In this document: piece after piece, positions 11,353 to 22,238 of the stretch
Layout of the letters: each line of letters opens with the position of its first letter
Position numbering within the stretch: the first letter of the stretch is position 1
Source: Desulfoplanes formicivorans
Lineage (GTDB): Bacteria > Desulfobacterota > Desulfovibrionia > Desulfovibrionales > Desulfomicrobiaceae
Assembly (NCBI RefSeq): GCF_001748225.1
Contig: NZ_BDFE01000015.1
Coordinates: 487,437 to 551,436, forward strand
DNA: 64,000 nt
Reading direction: 5' to 3'
The notes under the pieces: generated by a model
The model's database searches: none
What the model was told of the DNA's origin: nothing
What the model saw: only the letters and a program-made list of their open reading frames with translations
Position numbers and translations under genes: made by a program

Positions 11353-12210
11353 GTGGCGTTGGCCTGCCTCGCCACCTACATCACCATTTATACCTGGAAT
11401 GCCAAGACCGGCGTTCTGGACAGATTTGTTACATCTACTGGTCTTGAGGCTGTAGGTGCAGTGCTTGTGCCAGGCAAGTCGGTGCATCGGGAAGTGGTTC
11501 GTTTCTGGGAACGGTATGTCTATCTGGTGGGCGTGCGGCAGGAAAACGAACGGTTACGCCAGGAGATGGATGATCTGCGCATGACCCTCCATGATCTGCG
11601 CGAAAAGGAATTCCGGGTTGATCGGCTCGAAAACCTCCTCGGGTTCGATCCCCCTTCTGGATGGAAGAGGATCGGGGCCAGGGTTGTTGGCCATCGTATC
11701 GGCGGCAATGCAGTCTTGCAGTCTCTCGTTATTGACAAGGGGAAGCGTGCGGGACTGCGTTTTGATACTCCGGTCATCTCTCCGCAGGGGGTCATCGGTC
11801 GGGTGCATCGTCCGGGGCTGCATTTTTCCACGGTTCTTCTTCTTGTTGATCCCAACAGTCATATTCCGGTCATGGGCGCAACAAGCAGGATCCCGGCCCT
11901 TGTTGAAGGTCAGGGTGAGGGCCAGCCTCTTCTGGTGAAATATGTCCCTTTGAACGACGTTTTGTCTGAAGGCGAGATCCTGGTCACTTCGGGCCTGGGG
12001 GGGATATTCCCCAAAGGTCTTCCTGTTGCGCGTGTCAGCCAGGTGACCCGTTCCTCCATTTCGCTTTTTCAAGATATTCTCGCGCAGCCTCTTGTGCGGG
12101 CACAACGTCAGGAGGAGGTTCTTCTGCTCGTCCCCGAAGCCAATGCAACGCGAATAGATGACCGGATCGACAACATGGATGTGAGCCGACAGCAAGTGGG
12201 TGGCACGTGA
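11353..12210 (+). CDS. mreC: Rod shape-determining protein MreC
   Basis: Bitopic inner-membrane protein with a periplasmic coiled coil and beta domains; it activates the PBP2-RodA complex. A short membrane segment is followed by a coiled coil (about residues 55-95, rich in RQEN/LRQEMDDLR) and the MreC fold (GVIGRVHRPG, LVTSGLGGIFPKGLPV). GTG at 11353 is the conventional start, but it trims the basic stretch (SPRK) that normally precedes the helix. The frame stays open back to an ATT at 11314, which overlaps the mreB stop and follows an AGAGGT site, so the true N-terminus may be 13 residues longer. The stop overlaps the start of mreD by 4 bp. Confidence 0.92.
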   Translation: MALACLATYITIYTWNAKTGVLDRFVTSTGLEAVGAVLVPGKSVHREVVRFWERYVYLVGVRQENERLRQEMDDLRMTLHDLREKEFRVDRLENLLGFDPPSGWKRIGARVVGHRIGGNAVLQSLVIDKGKRAGLRFDTPVISPQGVIGRVHRPGLHFSTVLLLVDPNSHIPVMGATSRIPALVEGQGEGQPLLVKYVPLNDVLSEGEILVTSGLGGIFPKGLPVARVSQVTRSSISLFQDILAQPLVRAQRQEEVLLLVPEANATRIDDRIDNMDVSRQQVGGT

Positions 12211-12665
12211 GTGTTTGGTTGTGGTGGTCCATGTATACCGTGCTGGCCATTTGGGCCCAGGAATGGTTTGGCGGCATTGATTTTTTCAGCCCGGGGCTGA
12301 TTGTCTTCCTCCAGGCCGGTCGGTGGAAAAGCGCGCTCTGGTCCGCCTGTATCTGGGGGATCATGCAGGAGGGGGCGGGTTCCTTGTCCTTCGGCTCGGT
12401 GTTGCTTTTCGACGTGGGGCTTATCGCGTTGTTCTTTGCAGGGAGATGGTTGCTGGAACCGGAAAATCCCGTTTTCGTTATGGTTCTTGCTGGCATTACC
12501 GTTTTGTGGCGGGAAATGGTTGTGTGGGGGTTGGGTACCTTGCAGGATCTTTCTATTTCCCTGACGCCGTTTCCTCTCCTGGCCGTGCAATTTTTTGCTT
12601 ATGTCCTGACCTGGGCATGCATCTATCCATTGTACTGCAGGGTGGTGCCTTATGCCCAGGGTTGA
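12207..12665 (+). CDS. mreD: MreD-like rod shape membrane protein
   Basis: A 152-residue hydrophobic protein with about five membrane helices (for example VLLFDVGLIALFFAGRWLLE and FVMVLAGITVLWREMVVWG). Sequence similarity to MreD is hard to see by eye, but size, topology and position between mreC and mrdA make MreD the obvious call. MreD is part of the membrane elongasome. GTG start in a GTGA overlap with the mreC stop implies translational coupling, and its own 3' end overlaps mrdA by 14 bp. Confidence 0.82.
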   Translation: MSVWLWWSMYTVLAIWAQEWFGGIDFFSPGLIVFLQAGRWKSALWSACIWGIMQEGAGSLSFGSVLLFDVGLIALFFAGRWLLEPENPVFVMVLAGITVLWREMVVWGLGTLQDLSISLTPFPLLAVQFFAYVLTWACIYPLYCRVVPYAQG

Positions 12666-14457
12666 GAGCGATCATTTACAGGGAATGCCGGGAAATACGA
12701 CCCTTTTGTATGTCCTGGTCATTTTTCTGTTCTGTCTTTTTGGGCTGCGTCTTTGGTATTTGCAGGTGTACAAGGGGGAATACTTTGATCGCAAGTCCCG
12801 GGACAACAGAATTCGCAGGTACAGTCTGTATGCGCCCCGGGGGCTGATTCGCGACACACATGGTGTTTTGCTGGCAGAGAATCAGCCTTCTTATGCCCTG
12901 AGTCTGGTCAGGGAAGATTGCCCCGACATCGATGCAACCCTCAGGCAGGTTGCCGCATGGACCCGCATTCCCCTGGAACAATTGCGCAAGGATTACGAAA
13001 GGGGGAAAAAACGGGTCAAGCCTTTTGATAATCAGATCCTGGTTCCCCATATTTCCTTTGATCAGGTGGCAACAATCGAGTCCCATGCCATTGACTGGCC
13101 GGGCCTGAATATTGTCGTTCGTCCCAAACGATATTATCCTCAGGGACCGGGAATGACGCATGTCCTCGGCTATGTTGCCCAGGCCAATGAAGAAGAACTC
13201 AATGCTGATCCGCAGTTGGCTCTGGGCGACAATATCGGCAAGCTCGGTCTGGAATTTGTCCTGGAGAATGTCTTGCGTGGCAAGAAGGGGCTTAAGGAAT
13301 GTGAAGTGGACGCGGCAGGCAGAATCCTTGCCCAAAAGGAGTTGGCTCCTCCTGTTGCCGGTCAGGATGTTCTTTTGAGTATTGATCTGGCCCTGCAAAA
13401 CGTGGTCACCGAGGCCTTGAAGCCCCACGCCGGCGCTGTTGTTGTGCTTGAAGCCGAAACCGGCAAGGTCCTTGCTCTGGTGAGTGAGCCTTCCTACGAC
13501 AACAATGCGTTTGTGGGCGGTATCGGCGTCAGTGCATGGAAGGCTCTGCTTTCCAACCCCAGGCATCCCCTGCAGAACAGATCCATCCAGAGCACCTATC
13601 CTCCAGGCTCGGTGTTCAAGCTTGTCATGGCGGCATGCGGGCTACAGCAGCATGCGGTTCGCCCTGAGGACAGGGTTTTTTGCCCGGGCAGCTACCGCCT
13701 AGGCAACCGGGTATTCAGATGCTGGAAACGTCAGGGACACGGTTTCGTCGACATGAAACGGGCCCTGGTCGAATCCTGTGATGTATATTTTTACCAGCTG
13801 GGAGAATCCCTGGGCATCGAACAGATCAGCGCTTTTGCCAAACGATGCGGGTTCGGCAAGGCCACCGGCATCTCCCTGCCCCATGAAAAAAACGGGTTGA
13901 TTCCTGACAGGGCCTGGAAATGGAAGCGATATGGGCGTTCCTGGCAAAAGGGGGAAACCCTCAATGTGTCCATTGGACAGGGGTCAGTCCTGGTCACTCC
14001 GCTGCAGGTTGCGGTGTATCTGAGCGCCCTTGTCAATGGCGGACGTCTTGTGCGCCCCAATCTGCTCAAGGAAGAACCCGTGCTGTCCAATGGACAGCTT
14101 CCCTTCGGGGATATGACAAGGCAGCGCATCCTGGATGCCATGATCGCAACGGTTGAAGATCCCCATGGTACAGCCCGGCGTCTGAAGATGAAGGGGTGTC
14201 GGATCGGCGGGAAGACGGGAACCGCTCAGGTGGTCAATCTGCAGGAAAAATACGAGAAAAAGGAGACCCATGAGATCCCCTATCAAATGCGGGACCACGC
14301 ATGGATGGCAAGCTTCGGCATGTGCAGGAGCAAAAAGTACGTCGTGGTTGCTCTGGTGGAACACGGTGGCCACGGTGGTTCTGATGCCGGTCCTGTGGTC
14401 AGGACCGTGTATGAATATCTTTTTGCGGGCAAAACGGCATGTTTGACCGACGATTGA
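12652..14457 (+). CDS. mrdA: Penicillin-binding protein 2 (elongation transpeptidase)
   Basis: Class B transpeptidase that crosslinks peptidoglycan during rod elongation, working with RodA. The 601 residues have one N-terminal membrane helix (about 15-37), a dimerisation/pedestal domain (RRYSLYAPRGLIRDTHG) and the transpeptidase domain with SVFK (SxxK), SCD (SxN) and KTGTAQ motifs. ATG at 12652 follows an AGGGTGG site and lies inside the end of mreD; an internal ATG at 12685 is less likely. It overlaps rodA by 19 bp, a common arrangement for this pair. Confidence 0.97.
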   Translation: MPRVESDHLQGMPGNTTLLYVLVIFLFCLFGLRLWYLQVYKGEYFDRKSRDNRIRRYSLYAPRGLIRDTHGVLLAENQPSYALSLVREDCPDIDATLRQVAAWTRIPLEQLRKDYERGKKRVKPFDNQILVPHISFDQVATIESHAIDWPGLNIVVRPKRYYPQGPGMTHVLGYVAQANEEELNADPQLALGDNIGKLGLEFVLENVLRGKKGLKECEVDAAGRILAQKELAPPVAGQDVLLSIDLALQNVVTEALKPHAGAVVVLEAETGKVLALVSEPSYDNNAFVGGIGVSAWKALLSNPRHPLQNRSIQSTYPPGSVFKLVMAACGLQQHAVRPEDRVFCPGSYRLGNRVFRCWKRQGHGFVDMKRALVESCDVYFYQLGESLGIEQISAFAKRCGFGKATGISLPHEKNGLIPDRAWKWKRYGRSWQKGETLNVSIGQGSVLVTPLQVAVYLSALVNGGRLVRPNLLKEEPVLSNGQLPFGDMTRQRILDAMIATVEDPHGTARRLKMKGCRIGGKTGTAQVVNLQEKYEKKETHEIPYQMRDHAWMASFGMCRSKKYVVVALVEHGGHGGSDAGPVVRTVYEYLFAGKTACLTDD

Positions 14458-15545
14458 TCTTTCATATCAACTGGGTGTTTCTGGGAACGACTGTGGTGTT
14501 GTTGGCCCTTGGCGTTCTTAATCTCTATTCGGCCAGTGTGTTGCGTACCGAAAGCGGCATGGCCCTGGATTCGTACTATCAAAAGCAGCTGGTATGGGGC
14601 GGGGTCGGTGCCCTGGCCATGTTCGTAACCATGCTTTTCGACTACCGGCACCTCAAGTTCCTTGCCTGGCCCATGTTTTTCATTATGATTCTGCTGCTCT
14701 TGGCTGTGCCGGCTTTTGGAAAGACCATCTATGGCGCAAAAAGGTGGATCAGTCTGGGCCTGTTCAATCTGCAGCCCAGCGAGCTGGCCAAGATTTGCGT
14801 GTTGGTGCTTGGGGCCAAGTGTCTGGCCAAAATTCCCGGCAAACTCGATTGGCTGTTGCTGATTCAGGTCATGTTTGTGGGACTGTTGCCGGCTGCCCTC
14901 ATTGCCTCGCAGCCGGATCTCGGGTCAGCCCTGACCGTGCTTCTTCTTCTGGGCGGGATGGTCTTTTACAAAGGGATTGAAGCCAAGATTCTCAAAGTGT
15001 TGTTGATCCTCGGACCGTTGCTGCTGCCTTTTGGATGGTTTTTTCTGCATGATTACCAGAAACAGCGTATTTTGACCTTTCTCAATCCCGGCAGGGATCC
15101 CCTTGGTGCGGGATACCATATCATCCAGTCTCAGATAGCCATTGGCTCGGGTCGTTTCTGGGGCAAGGGGTTTCTCGAAGGTACCCAGAGCCAGCTCAGT
15201 TTTCTGCCGGAAAAACATACGGATTTTGCCTTTGCCGTGTTCGGGGAAGAATGGGGTTTTGCCGGGGCCCTGGTGCTTTTGATCCTGTTTTGCGTGTTTT
15301 TGTACCAGATTGTGCTCAGTTCCCAAGAGGCCAAGGATCGTTTCGGGGCCCTTTTGTGCACTGGGGTGTTTTTCTATTTTTTTCTGCAGATTCTCATCAA
15401 TATGGGGATGGTGTTGGGGCTTATGCCGGTTGTGGGAATACCATTGCCCTTCATCAGTTACGGGGGGAGCGCCTCGGTGGTCAATTTCTGTCTCATCGGT
15501 CTGGTGCTCAATGTTTCCATGCGTCGGTACGTGTTCAAGCAGTGA
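14439..15545 (+). CDS. rodA: Rod shape-determining protein RodA (SEDS glycosyltransferase)
   Basis: SEDS-family peptidoglycan polymerase of the elongasome. The 368 residues have about ten membrane helices and SEDS signatures: GAKRWISLGLFNLQPSELAK, the PDLGSAL loop with the catalytic Asp region, the PGRDPLGAGYHIIQSQIAIG loop and the C-terminal GIPLPFISYGGSA. The start lies within mrdA. Downstream, 98 bp separate it from the bactofilin gene. A weak GC stem followed by seven T residues (about 15565-15587) might act as a leaky terminator. Confidence 0.97.
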   Translation: MFDRRLIFHINWVFLGTTVVLLALGVLNLYSASVLRTESGMALDSYYQKQLVWGGVGALAMFVTMLFDYRHLKFLAWPMFFIMILLLLAVPAFGKTIYGAKRWISLGLFNLQPSELAKICVLVLGAKCLAKIPGKLDWLLLIQVMFVGLLPAALIASQPDLGSALTVLLLLGGMVFYKGIEAKILKVLLILGPLLLPFGWFFLHDYQKQRILTFLNPGRDPLGAGYHIIQSQIAIGSGRFWGKGFLEGTQSQLSFLPEKHTDFAFAVFGEEWGFAGALVLLILFCVFLYQIVLSSQEAKDRFGALLCTGVFFYFFLQILINMGMVLGLMPVVGIPLPFISYGGSASVVNFCLIGLVLNVSMRRYVFKQ

Positions 15546-15643
15546 CGGTTGGTGCACAAGCTCGCCCCGACGGGAAGCGGGATTTTTTTGATTCGGCAGG
15601 CATGGGCCGGGTCGACACGTTAAGGTTATGAGGAAGATACAAC

Positions 15644-16054
15644 ATGGCGCGAGATCAGATAAATGCGTTTTTGGGGGTGGGCACCAGCTATGAGGGCAAA
15701 CTGTCCTTTCAGGGAGCAGTGCGCATTGACGGGGACTTTCGTGGAGAGATTTCATCCGAGGGGACGTTGGTGGTTGGCAAGGATGCCCGTCTCGAGGGCA
15801 TATTTCATGTGGGGCAGTTGATTCTCAACGGCACCGTTCATGGCCAGGTCACGGCAAGCAAAAAAGCTGTCTTGAACAAGCAGTCGCATTTTCACGGCAT
15901 CCTGCATGCGCCGGCCTGTGTGGTTGAAGAAGGGGCCGAGTTGTGTGGAAAAGTGAATTTTGATGAAGAGGGAGGGAACATGTCCGAGGCCTTGGAGGGG
16001 CAGGATTCCCGGGATCCTGCCCGGGAGGGAATAATCAGCATAGCGAACACGTGA
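15644..16054 (+). CDS. Bactofilin (DUF583)
   Basis: A 136-residue cytoskeletal protein. Residues ~8-100 form the repetitive bactofilin core of short beta strands with glycine turns (SYEGKLSFQGAVRIDGDFRG, GTLVVGKDARLEG), predicted to fold as a right-handed beta helix that polymerises without nucleotide. Bactofilins localise cell-wall enzymes and shape appendages. Its place right after mreBCD-mrdA-rodA fits a cell-shape role. The tail (SEALEGQDSRDPAREG) is polar and probably disordered. GGAAG site upstream of the ATG. The 142 bp after it hold the likely atp promoter. Confidence 0.9.
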   Translation: MARDQINAFLGVGTSYEGKLSFQGAVRIDGDFRGEISSEGTLVVGKDARLEGIFHVGQLILNGTVHGQVTASKKAVLNKQSHFHGILHAPACVVEEGAELCGKVNFDEEGGNMSEALEGQDSRDPAREGIISIANT

Positions 16055-16122
16055 AAATGAGAACTTGCAGGAATGACAAGGGTTGAAAGGCGATTTCAAG
16101 GTCAAACAATTTGAAAAAGCCT

Positions 16123-16151
16123 TTGACAGAAAATGGGAAATTGGCTAGTAG
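16123..16151 (+). promoter_or_regulatory. Putative sigma-70 promoter of the atp operon
   Basis: A perfect -35 hexamer TTGACA (16123-16128) lies 17 bp before a poor -10, TAGTAG (16146-16151), 46 bp upstream of the first atp start. Position and spacing are right, but the -10 matches only half of TATAAT. Read by eye only. Confidence 0.4.
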
Positions 16152-16196
16152 GCGCGCTGACATTGAACAAAAATTCACATAGTCAGAGGGGGCTGC

Positions 16197-16619
16197 ATGA
16201 TTGAACTCAATGTAACGTTTTTTATTCAGTTCGTGAACTTCCTGATCACGCTGATGGTGTTGAACCTGATTCTCTACCGGCCCATCCGGGGTATTTTGAA
16301 GCGGCGGGCAGAGCATCTGGCCAATAGGTTGGCTGAAGTCGAGGGCTTCAATGCCGAGGCCGAGCAGAAGCTCAAGAACTACGAAGAGGCATTGGCAGCT
16401 GCACGTGGCGAGGCGCAAGCCGTTCGCGTGAGCAGACAGAAAGAAGGGTATGGGGAAGAACAAACCATTGTCGAAAGTGCATCCAAGGAAGCTGCTTCCT
16501 TTCTCGGCACTGCGCGACAAGAGATCGCTTCCGAGACCGAAGCGGCCCTGGCTACCCTCAAAGGCAAAGTCGATGAGTACGCCAAGGCGGCTACCGGCAA
16601 AATTCTAAGTAAAGCCTAA
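16197..16619 (+). CDS. atpF': ATP synthase subunit b' (first b-type subunit)
   Basis: Peripheral-stalk subunit of F-type ATP synthase. The 140 residues have an N-terminal membrane helix (FFIQFVNFLITLMVLNLIL, ~8-27) and then a long charged coiled coil, with no signal sequence. It is shorter than the second b-type gene that follows, matching the b'/b pair seen in photosynthetic and some deltaproteobacterial operons. It is the first gene of atpF'-F-H-A-G-D-C; genes for subunits a and c are absent. Confidence 0.9.
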   Translation: MIELNVTFFIQFVNFLITLMVLNLILYRPIRGILKRRAEHLANRLAEVEGFNAEAEQKLKNYEEALAAARGEAQAVRVSRQKEGYGEEQTIVESASKEAASFLGTARQEIASETEAALATLKGKVDEYAKAATGKILSKA

Positions 16620-16643
16620 ACCAAGAAAAAGGAGGGCGGAGCA

Positions 16644-17213
16644 TTGAGAACGCTGAAGATGGTGGGGATGGCTTTCCTTCTGGTGCTCGTTTCTGCGGGA
16701 GCGGTTGTGGCAGCAGAGCACGGTGGGGGAGACTCTTCCAAGTGGCTCAACTTGCTATACAGGTTCATCAATTTCGTGATCCTGGCCTGGATTCTGTACA
16801 AGATCGCAGGCAAGCGGGTGGGCGAATTCTTTTCGGGACGGAAATATCAGATCGAGACCGATCTTAAGGATATGGACGCCCGCAAGGATGAGGCCGCCAA
16901 AAAGTTGAGCGATGTGGAAGCGAGTATTGCCAACCTCGAGGCTGAAAAGGCCCGGATCCTCGCAGATGCCGAAGCGCAGGGCAACGCGCTCAAAAAGGCC
17001 ATTATCGATCAGGCCCATGCATCCGCGAAACAGATCAAGGCACAGGCAAAGGTCGCTGCTGAACAGGAAGCCAAGCTGGCTGTCGAGTCCATCAAGGCCG
17101 AAATGGCAGAAAAGATCGTCGAAGCCGCAGAAATCATGGTGCAGAAGCAGCTGAAGAAAAAGGACCATGAAGGTCTGATCAATGAGTATCTAACCAAGGT
17201 GGTGCTAAATTGA
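16644..17213 (+). CDS. atpF: ATP synthase subunit b
   Basis: Second stalk subunit, 189 residues. TTG start after a strong GGAGGGCGGAG site. The N-terminus has an extra hydrophobic stretch resembling a signal peptide (LVLVSAGAVVAAEHG, ~11-25) before the true membrane helix (LLYRFINFVILAWILYK, ~37-53), then an Ala/Lys/Glu-rich coiled coil to the end. Such a cleavable-looking leader is unusual in E. coli b subunits but occurs in deltaproteobacteria. The stop overlaps the TTG start of atpH by 4 bp. Confidence 0.92.
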   Translation: MRTLKMVGMAFLLVLVSAGAVVAAEHGGGDSSKWLNLLYRFINFVILAWILYKIAGKRVGEFFSGRKYQIETDLKDMDARKDEAAKKLSDVEASIANLEAEKARILADAEAQGNALKKAIIDQAHASAKQIKAQAKVAAEQEAKLAVESIKAEMAEKIVEAAEIMVQKQLKKKDHEGLINEYLTKVVLN

Positions 17214-17761
17214 CAGGGAACATAGTTGCACGAAGGTACGCCCGAGCACTCTTTGCCATTGGTCAGGAACACGGTGAGGCCGAGCTGAAGAAGTATGGCA
17301 GCGATCTTTTGCAGCTCACGGAGGTGCTGGAAAGCGCTCCGGAACTCATGAAGTTGTTTCGTAATCCTGTCTTTACGGTTGCAGAGAAAAAAGGCGTCGT
17401 TTCAAAGGTAGTGGCCAAGACCAAGTCCTGCAAGCTGGTCAAGAATTTTTGCTTTTTGCTGGCCGACAAGAATCGCTTGGATTGTCTGCCCGATATTCAG
17501 GCCTACTTCAGTATTCTTCTGGATGAAGTGCAGGGCATTGTTCGCGGCGATCTTGTCACGGCCATCGAGTTGAACGAACCCTTGAAGAAAAAGATCAAAG
17601 AGCAGCTCGAAGCGCAGTCTGGTCAGAAAATTGTCTTGGAATACGGGGTCGATCCCGACATTTTGGGAGGCCTGAAACTCAAGGTCGGGGACAAGGTCCT
17701 GGATGCCAGCATAAGGGCCCAGCTAGACATTTTGAAAGAAAATATAAAGAGGGGTAAGTAG
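17210..17761 (+). CDS. atpH: ATP synthase subunit delta
   Basis: Joins the peripheral stalk to the top of the F1 head. The 183 residues match the OSCP/delta family: [12 protein letters not shown] at the N-terminus and the C-terminal [21 protein letters not shown] motif. TTG start inside a TTGA overlap with atpF. Five bases separate its stop from atpA. Confidence 0.95.
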   Translation: MTGNIVARRYARALFAIGQEHGEAELKKYGSDLLQLTEVLESAPELMKLFRNPVFTVAEKKGVVSKVVAKTKSCKLVKNFCFLLADKNRLDCLPDIQAYFSILLDEVQGIVRGDLVTAIELNEPLKKKIKEQLEAQSGQKIVLEYGVDPDILGGLKLKVGDKVLDASIRAQLDILKENIKRGK

Positions 17762-17766
17762 AGGCT

Positions 17767-19275
17767 ATGCAAATCAGAGCAGAAGAAATCAGCCAAATCA
17801 TCGAAGGCCAGATCAAGGATTACGATAAAAAGGTTGAGATGAGCGAGACAGGCGTTGTCCTGTCCGTAGGTGATGGAATCGCCCGCGTCTATGGTGTTGA
17901 AAACGCCATGGCCATGGAGCTTTTGGAATTTCCCGGCGGCGTCATGGGTATGGTCCTCAACCTCGAAGAAGATAGCGTTGGTGTTGCTCTTCTCGGTGAG
18001 GACAAGGGAATCAAGGAAGGCGACGCTGTCAAGCGTACCGGCCGCATCGTCCAGGTGCCCGTTGGTGAAGCCGTTCAGGGTCGCGTGGTTGACGCCCTTG
18101 GTCAGCCCATTGACGGCAAGGGCCCCATCGAGGCCAAGGAAACCCGTCTCATCGAGATCAAGGCTCCCGGTATCATCGCCCGTAAGTCGGTACACGAACC
18201 CATGTACACCGGTCTCAAGGCCATTGACGCCATGACCCCCATTGGCCGCGGTCAGCGTGAGCTGATCATCGGCGACCGTCAGGTCGGTAAGACCGCCGTT
18301 GGTATCGACGCCATCATCGCCCAGAAGAACACTGACGTTCACTGCTTCTATGTTGCCATCGGTCAGAAGAAGTCCACGGTGGCCCAGGTTGTTGACACCC
18401 TGGAAAAGTACGGTGCCATGGAATACACCACCGTTATTTCCGCCACCGCTTCCGAGCCTGCTTCCCTGCAGTACATTGCTGCCTATTCCGGCTGTACCAT
18501 GGCCGAATACTACCGCGACAACGGCAAGCACGCCCTGATCGTATACGATGACCTTTCCAAGCAGGCTGTGGCCTACCGCCAGATGTCTCTGTTGCTCCGT
18601 CGTCCTCCGGGACGTGAGGCTTTCCCCGGCGATGTTTTCTATCTCCATTCCCGGCTTTTGGAACGTGCCGCCAAGGTCAACGATTCCCTGGGTGCCGGTT
18701 CCATGACCGCCCTGCCCATCATTGAAACCCAGGCTGGTGACGTTTCCGCCTACATCCCGACCAACGTTATCTCCATCACCGATGGTCAGGTTTACCTGGA
18801 GCCCAACCTGTTCAACGCTGGTGTTCGTCCGGCCATCAACGTTGGTCTGTCTGTTTCCCGAGTGGGTGGTGCCGCCCAGATCAAGGCCATGAAAAAGGTT
18901 TCCGGTACCCTTCGTCTGGACCTTGCCCAGTATCGTGAACTGGCCGCGTTTGCCCAGTTCGGCTCTGACCTGGACAAATCCACCAAGCTGAAATTGACCC
19001 GTGGTGAACGTCTGGTGGAACTGCTCAAGCAGCCCCAGTACAAGCCCATGCCGGTGGAAAACCAGGTGGTTACCCTGTACGCAGGCACCAAGGGTTTTCT
19101 GGACGAGATCCCCGTGGAAGATGTTCAGAAATTCGAGGCTGCCATGCAGGAATTCATGAACACCCAGAAGGCTGACCTGCTCAAGGAAATCAAGGATACT
19201 CAGGAATTGGGCAAGGAAACCGAAGAAAAGCTCGTGGCTGCCATCGAAGAGTTCAAGAAGACCTTTAAAGCCTAG
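17767..19275 (+). CDS. atpA: ATP synthase subunit alpha
   Basis: Non-catalytic nucleotide-binding subunit of F1; 502 residues. Walker [12 protein letters not shown] lies at ~169-179, with the VYDDLSKQA region and the ATP synthase alpha/beta signature [12 protein letters not shown]. Codon choice differs from flanking genes: arginine is mostly CGT/CGC and glycine mostly GGT, with few CGG or GGG codons, as expected of a very highly expressed gene. A long antisense open frame here is a by-product of that bias. Confidence 0.99.
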   Translation: MQIRAEEISQIIEGQIKDYDKKVEMSETGVVLSVGDGIARVYGVENAMAMELLEFPGGVMGMVLNLEEDSVGVALLGEDKGIKEGDAVKRTGRIVQVPVGEAVQGRVVDALGQPIDGKGPIEAKETRLIEIKAPGIIARKSVHEPMYTGLKAIDAMTPIGRGQRELIIGDRQVGKTAVGIDAIIAQKNTDVHCFYVAIGQKKSTVAQVVDTLEKYGAMEYTTVISATASEPASLQYIAAYSGCTMAEYYRDNGKHALIVYDDLSKQAVAYRQMSLLLRRPPGREAFPGDVFYLHSRLLERAAKVNDSLGAGSMTALPIIETQAGDVSAYIPTNVISITDGQVYLEPNLFNAGVRPAINVGLSVSRVGGAAQIKAMKKVSGTLRLDLAQYRELAAFAQFGSDLDKSTKLKLTRGERLVELLKQPQYKPMPVENQVVTLYAGTKGFLDEIPVEDVQKFEAAMQEFMNTQKADLLKEIKDTQELGKETEEKLVAAIEEFKKTFKA

Positions 19276-19293
19276 AGAGACAAGGAGAAGTAA

Positions 19294-21593
<2,300 letters not shown>

Positions 21594-21621
21594 GAACCTG
21601 TGACCAGAAAGGTAAGTTGAT

Positions 21622-22050
21622 ATGGCTAACACGATTCATTTCGAAATAGTAACTCCCGACAGGAAGTTGCTCAGTGAAGACGTCGAGTACGTTGGTGCTC
21701 CTGGCATCAATGGGGAGTTCGGCGTTTTGCCCAATCACATACCTTTTCTGTCAGCTCTTGGCATCGGGAGCCTCTATTACAAACAGGGCGGCAAAAAGTA
21801 CTATGTGTTCATTGCCGGCGGGTTTGCCGAGGTATCTCCCGAAAAGGTATCTGTACTTGCTGAAGTTGCAGAAAAGGCCGAAGAGATTGACATTGAGCGT
21901 GCTCGGAAATCAGCTGATCGGGCGGAAAAGCGTCTTGCTCAGCAGAAGGAAAAAGTCGATTTCGCTCGGGCCCAGGCCCAGCTCGCACGGTCCGTGCACC
22001 GCATGCGGTGTCGCGAGTCCGCCGTTGCCGAAGGAACGTGTCGTATGTAG
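21622..22050 (+). CDS. atpC: ATP synthase subunit epsilon
   Basis: Rotor subunit that couples gamma to the c ring and can inhibit hydrolysis; 142 residues. N-terminal beta sandwich ([39 protein letters not shown]) and C-terminal helical pair ([16 protein letters not shown]). The final ~15 residues ([14 protein letters not shown]) do not look like the usual ending but no frameshift was evident. Last gene of the operon, followed by a perfect terminator. Confidence 0.95.
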   Translation: MANTIHFEIVTPDRKLLSEDVEYVGAPGINGEFGVLPNHIPFLSALGIGSLYYKQGGKKYYVFIAGGFAEVSPEKVSVLAEVAEKAEEIDIERARKSADRAEKRLAQQKEKVDFARAQAQLARSVHRMRCRESAVAEGTCRM

Positions 22051-22079
22051 TTTCTGAGGGAACACGAATCGTCAATCAG

Positions 22080-22109
22080 GGGGCGGGCCTTCGGGCCCGC
22101 CCCTTTTTT
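22080..22109 (+). terminator. Intrinsic terminator of the atp operon
   Basis: A perfect 10-bp GC-rich stem (GGGGCGGGCC at 22080-22089 with GGCCCGCCCC at 22094-22103), a stable TTCG tetraloop and six T residues. It lies 29 bp after the atpC stop. Confidence 0.95.
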
Positions 22110-22238
22110 GGTAGACAGGCCAAGGGAGTTTATCTACAAGAGTCTATATTTTTTCCAGAAATTCTGATGTATACCCGTTTCTACCCATCCATATTGTTGC
22201 CACGAACGGACAAAGACTCGGAAAGAGCGAGAAACCAT

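Noticed and set aside
15565-15587. A GC stem followed by seven T residues after rodA.
   Set aside because: Only four pairs can form, too weak for a confident terminator, and the bactofilin gene lies just downstream in the same direction.
22008-22238. An N-terminal extension of GlmU in the open frame before 22239.
   Set aside because: It would run through the atp terminator and adds residues unlike any GlmU; conserved motif spacing fits the start at 22239.
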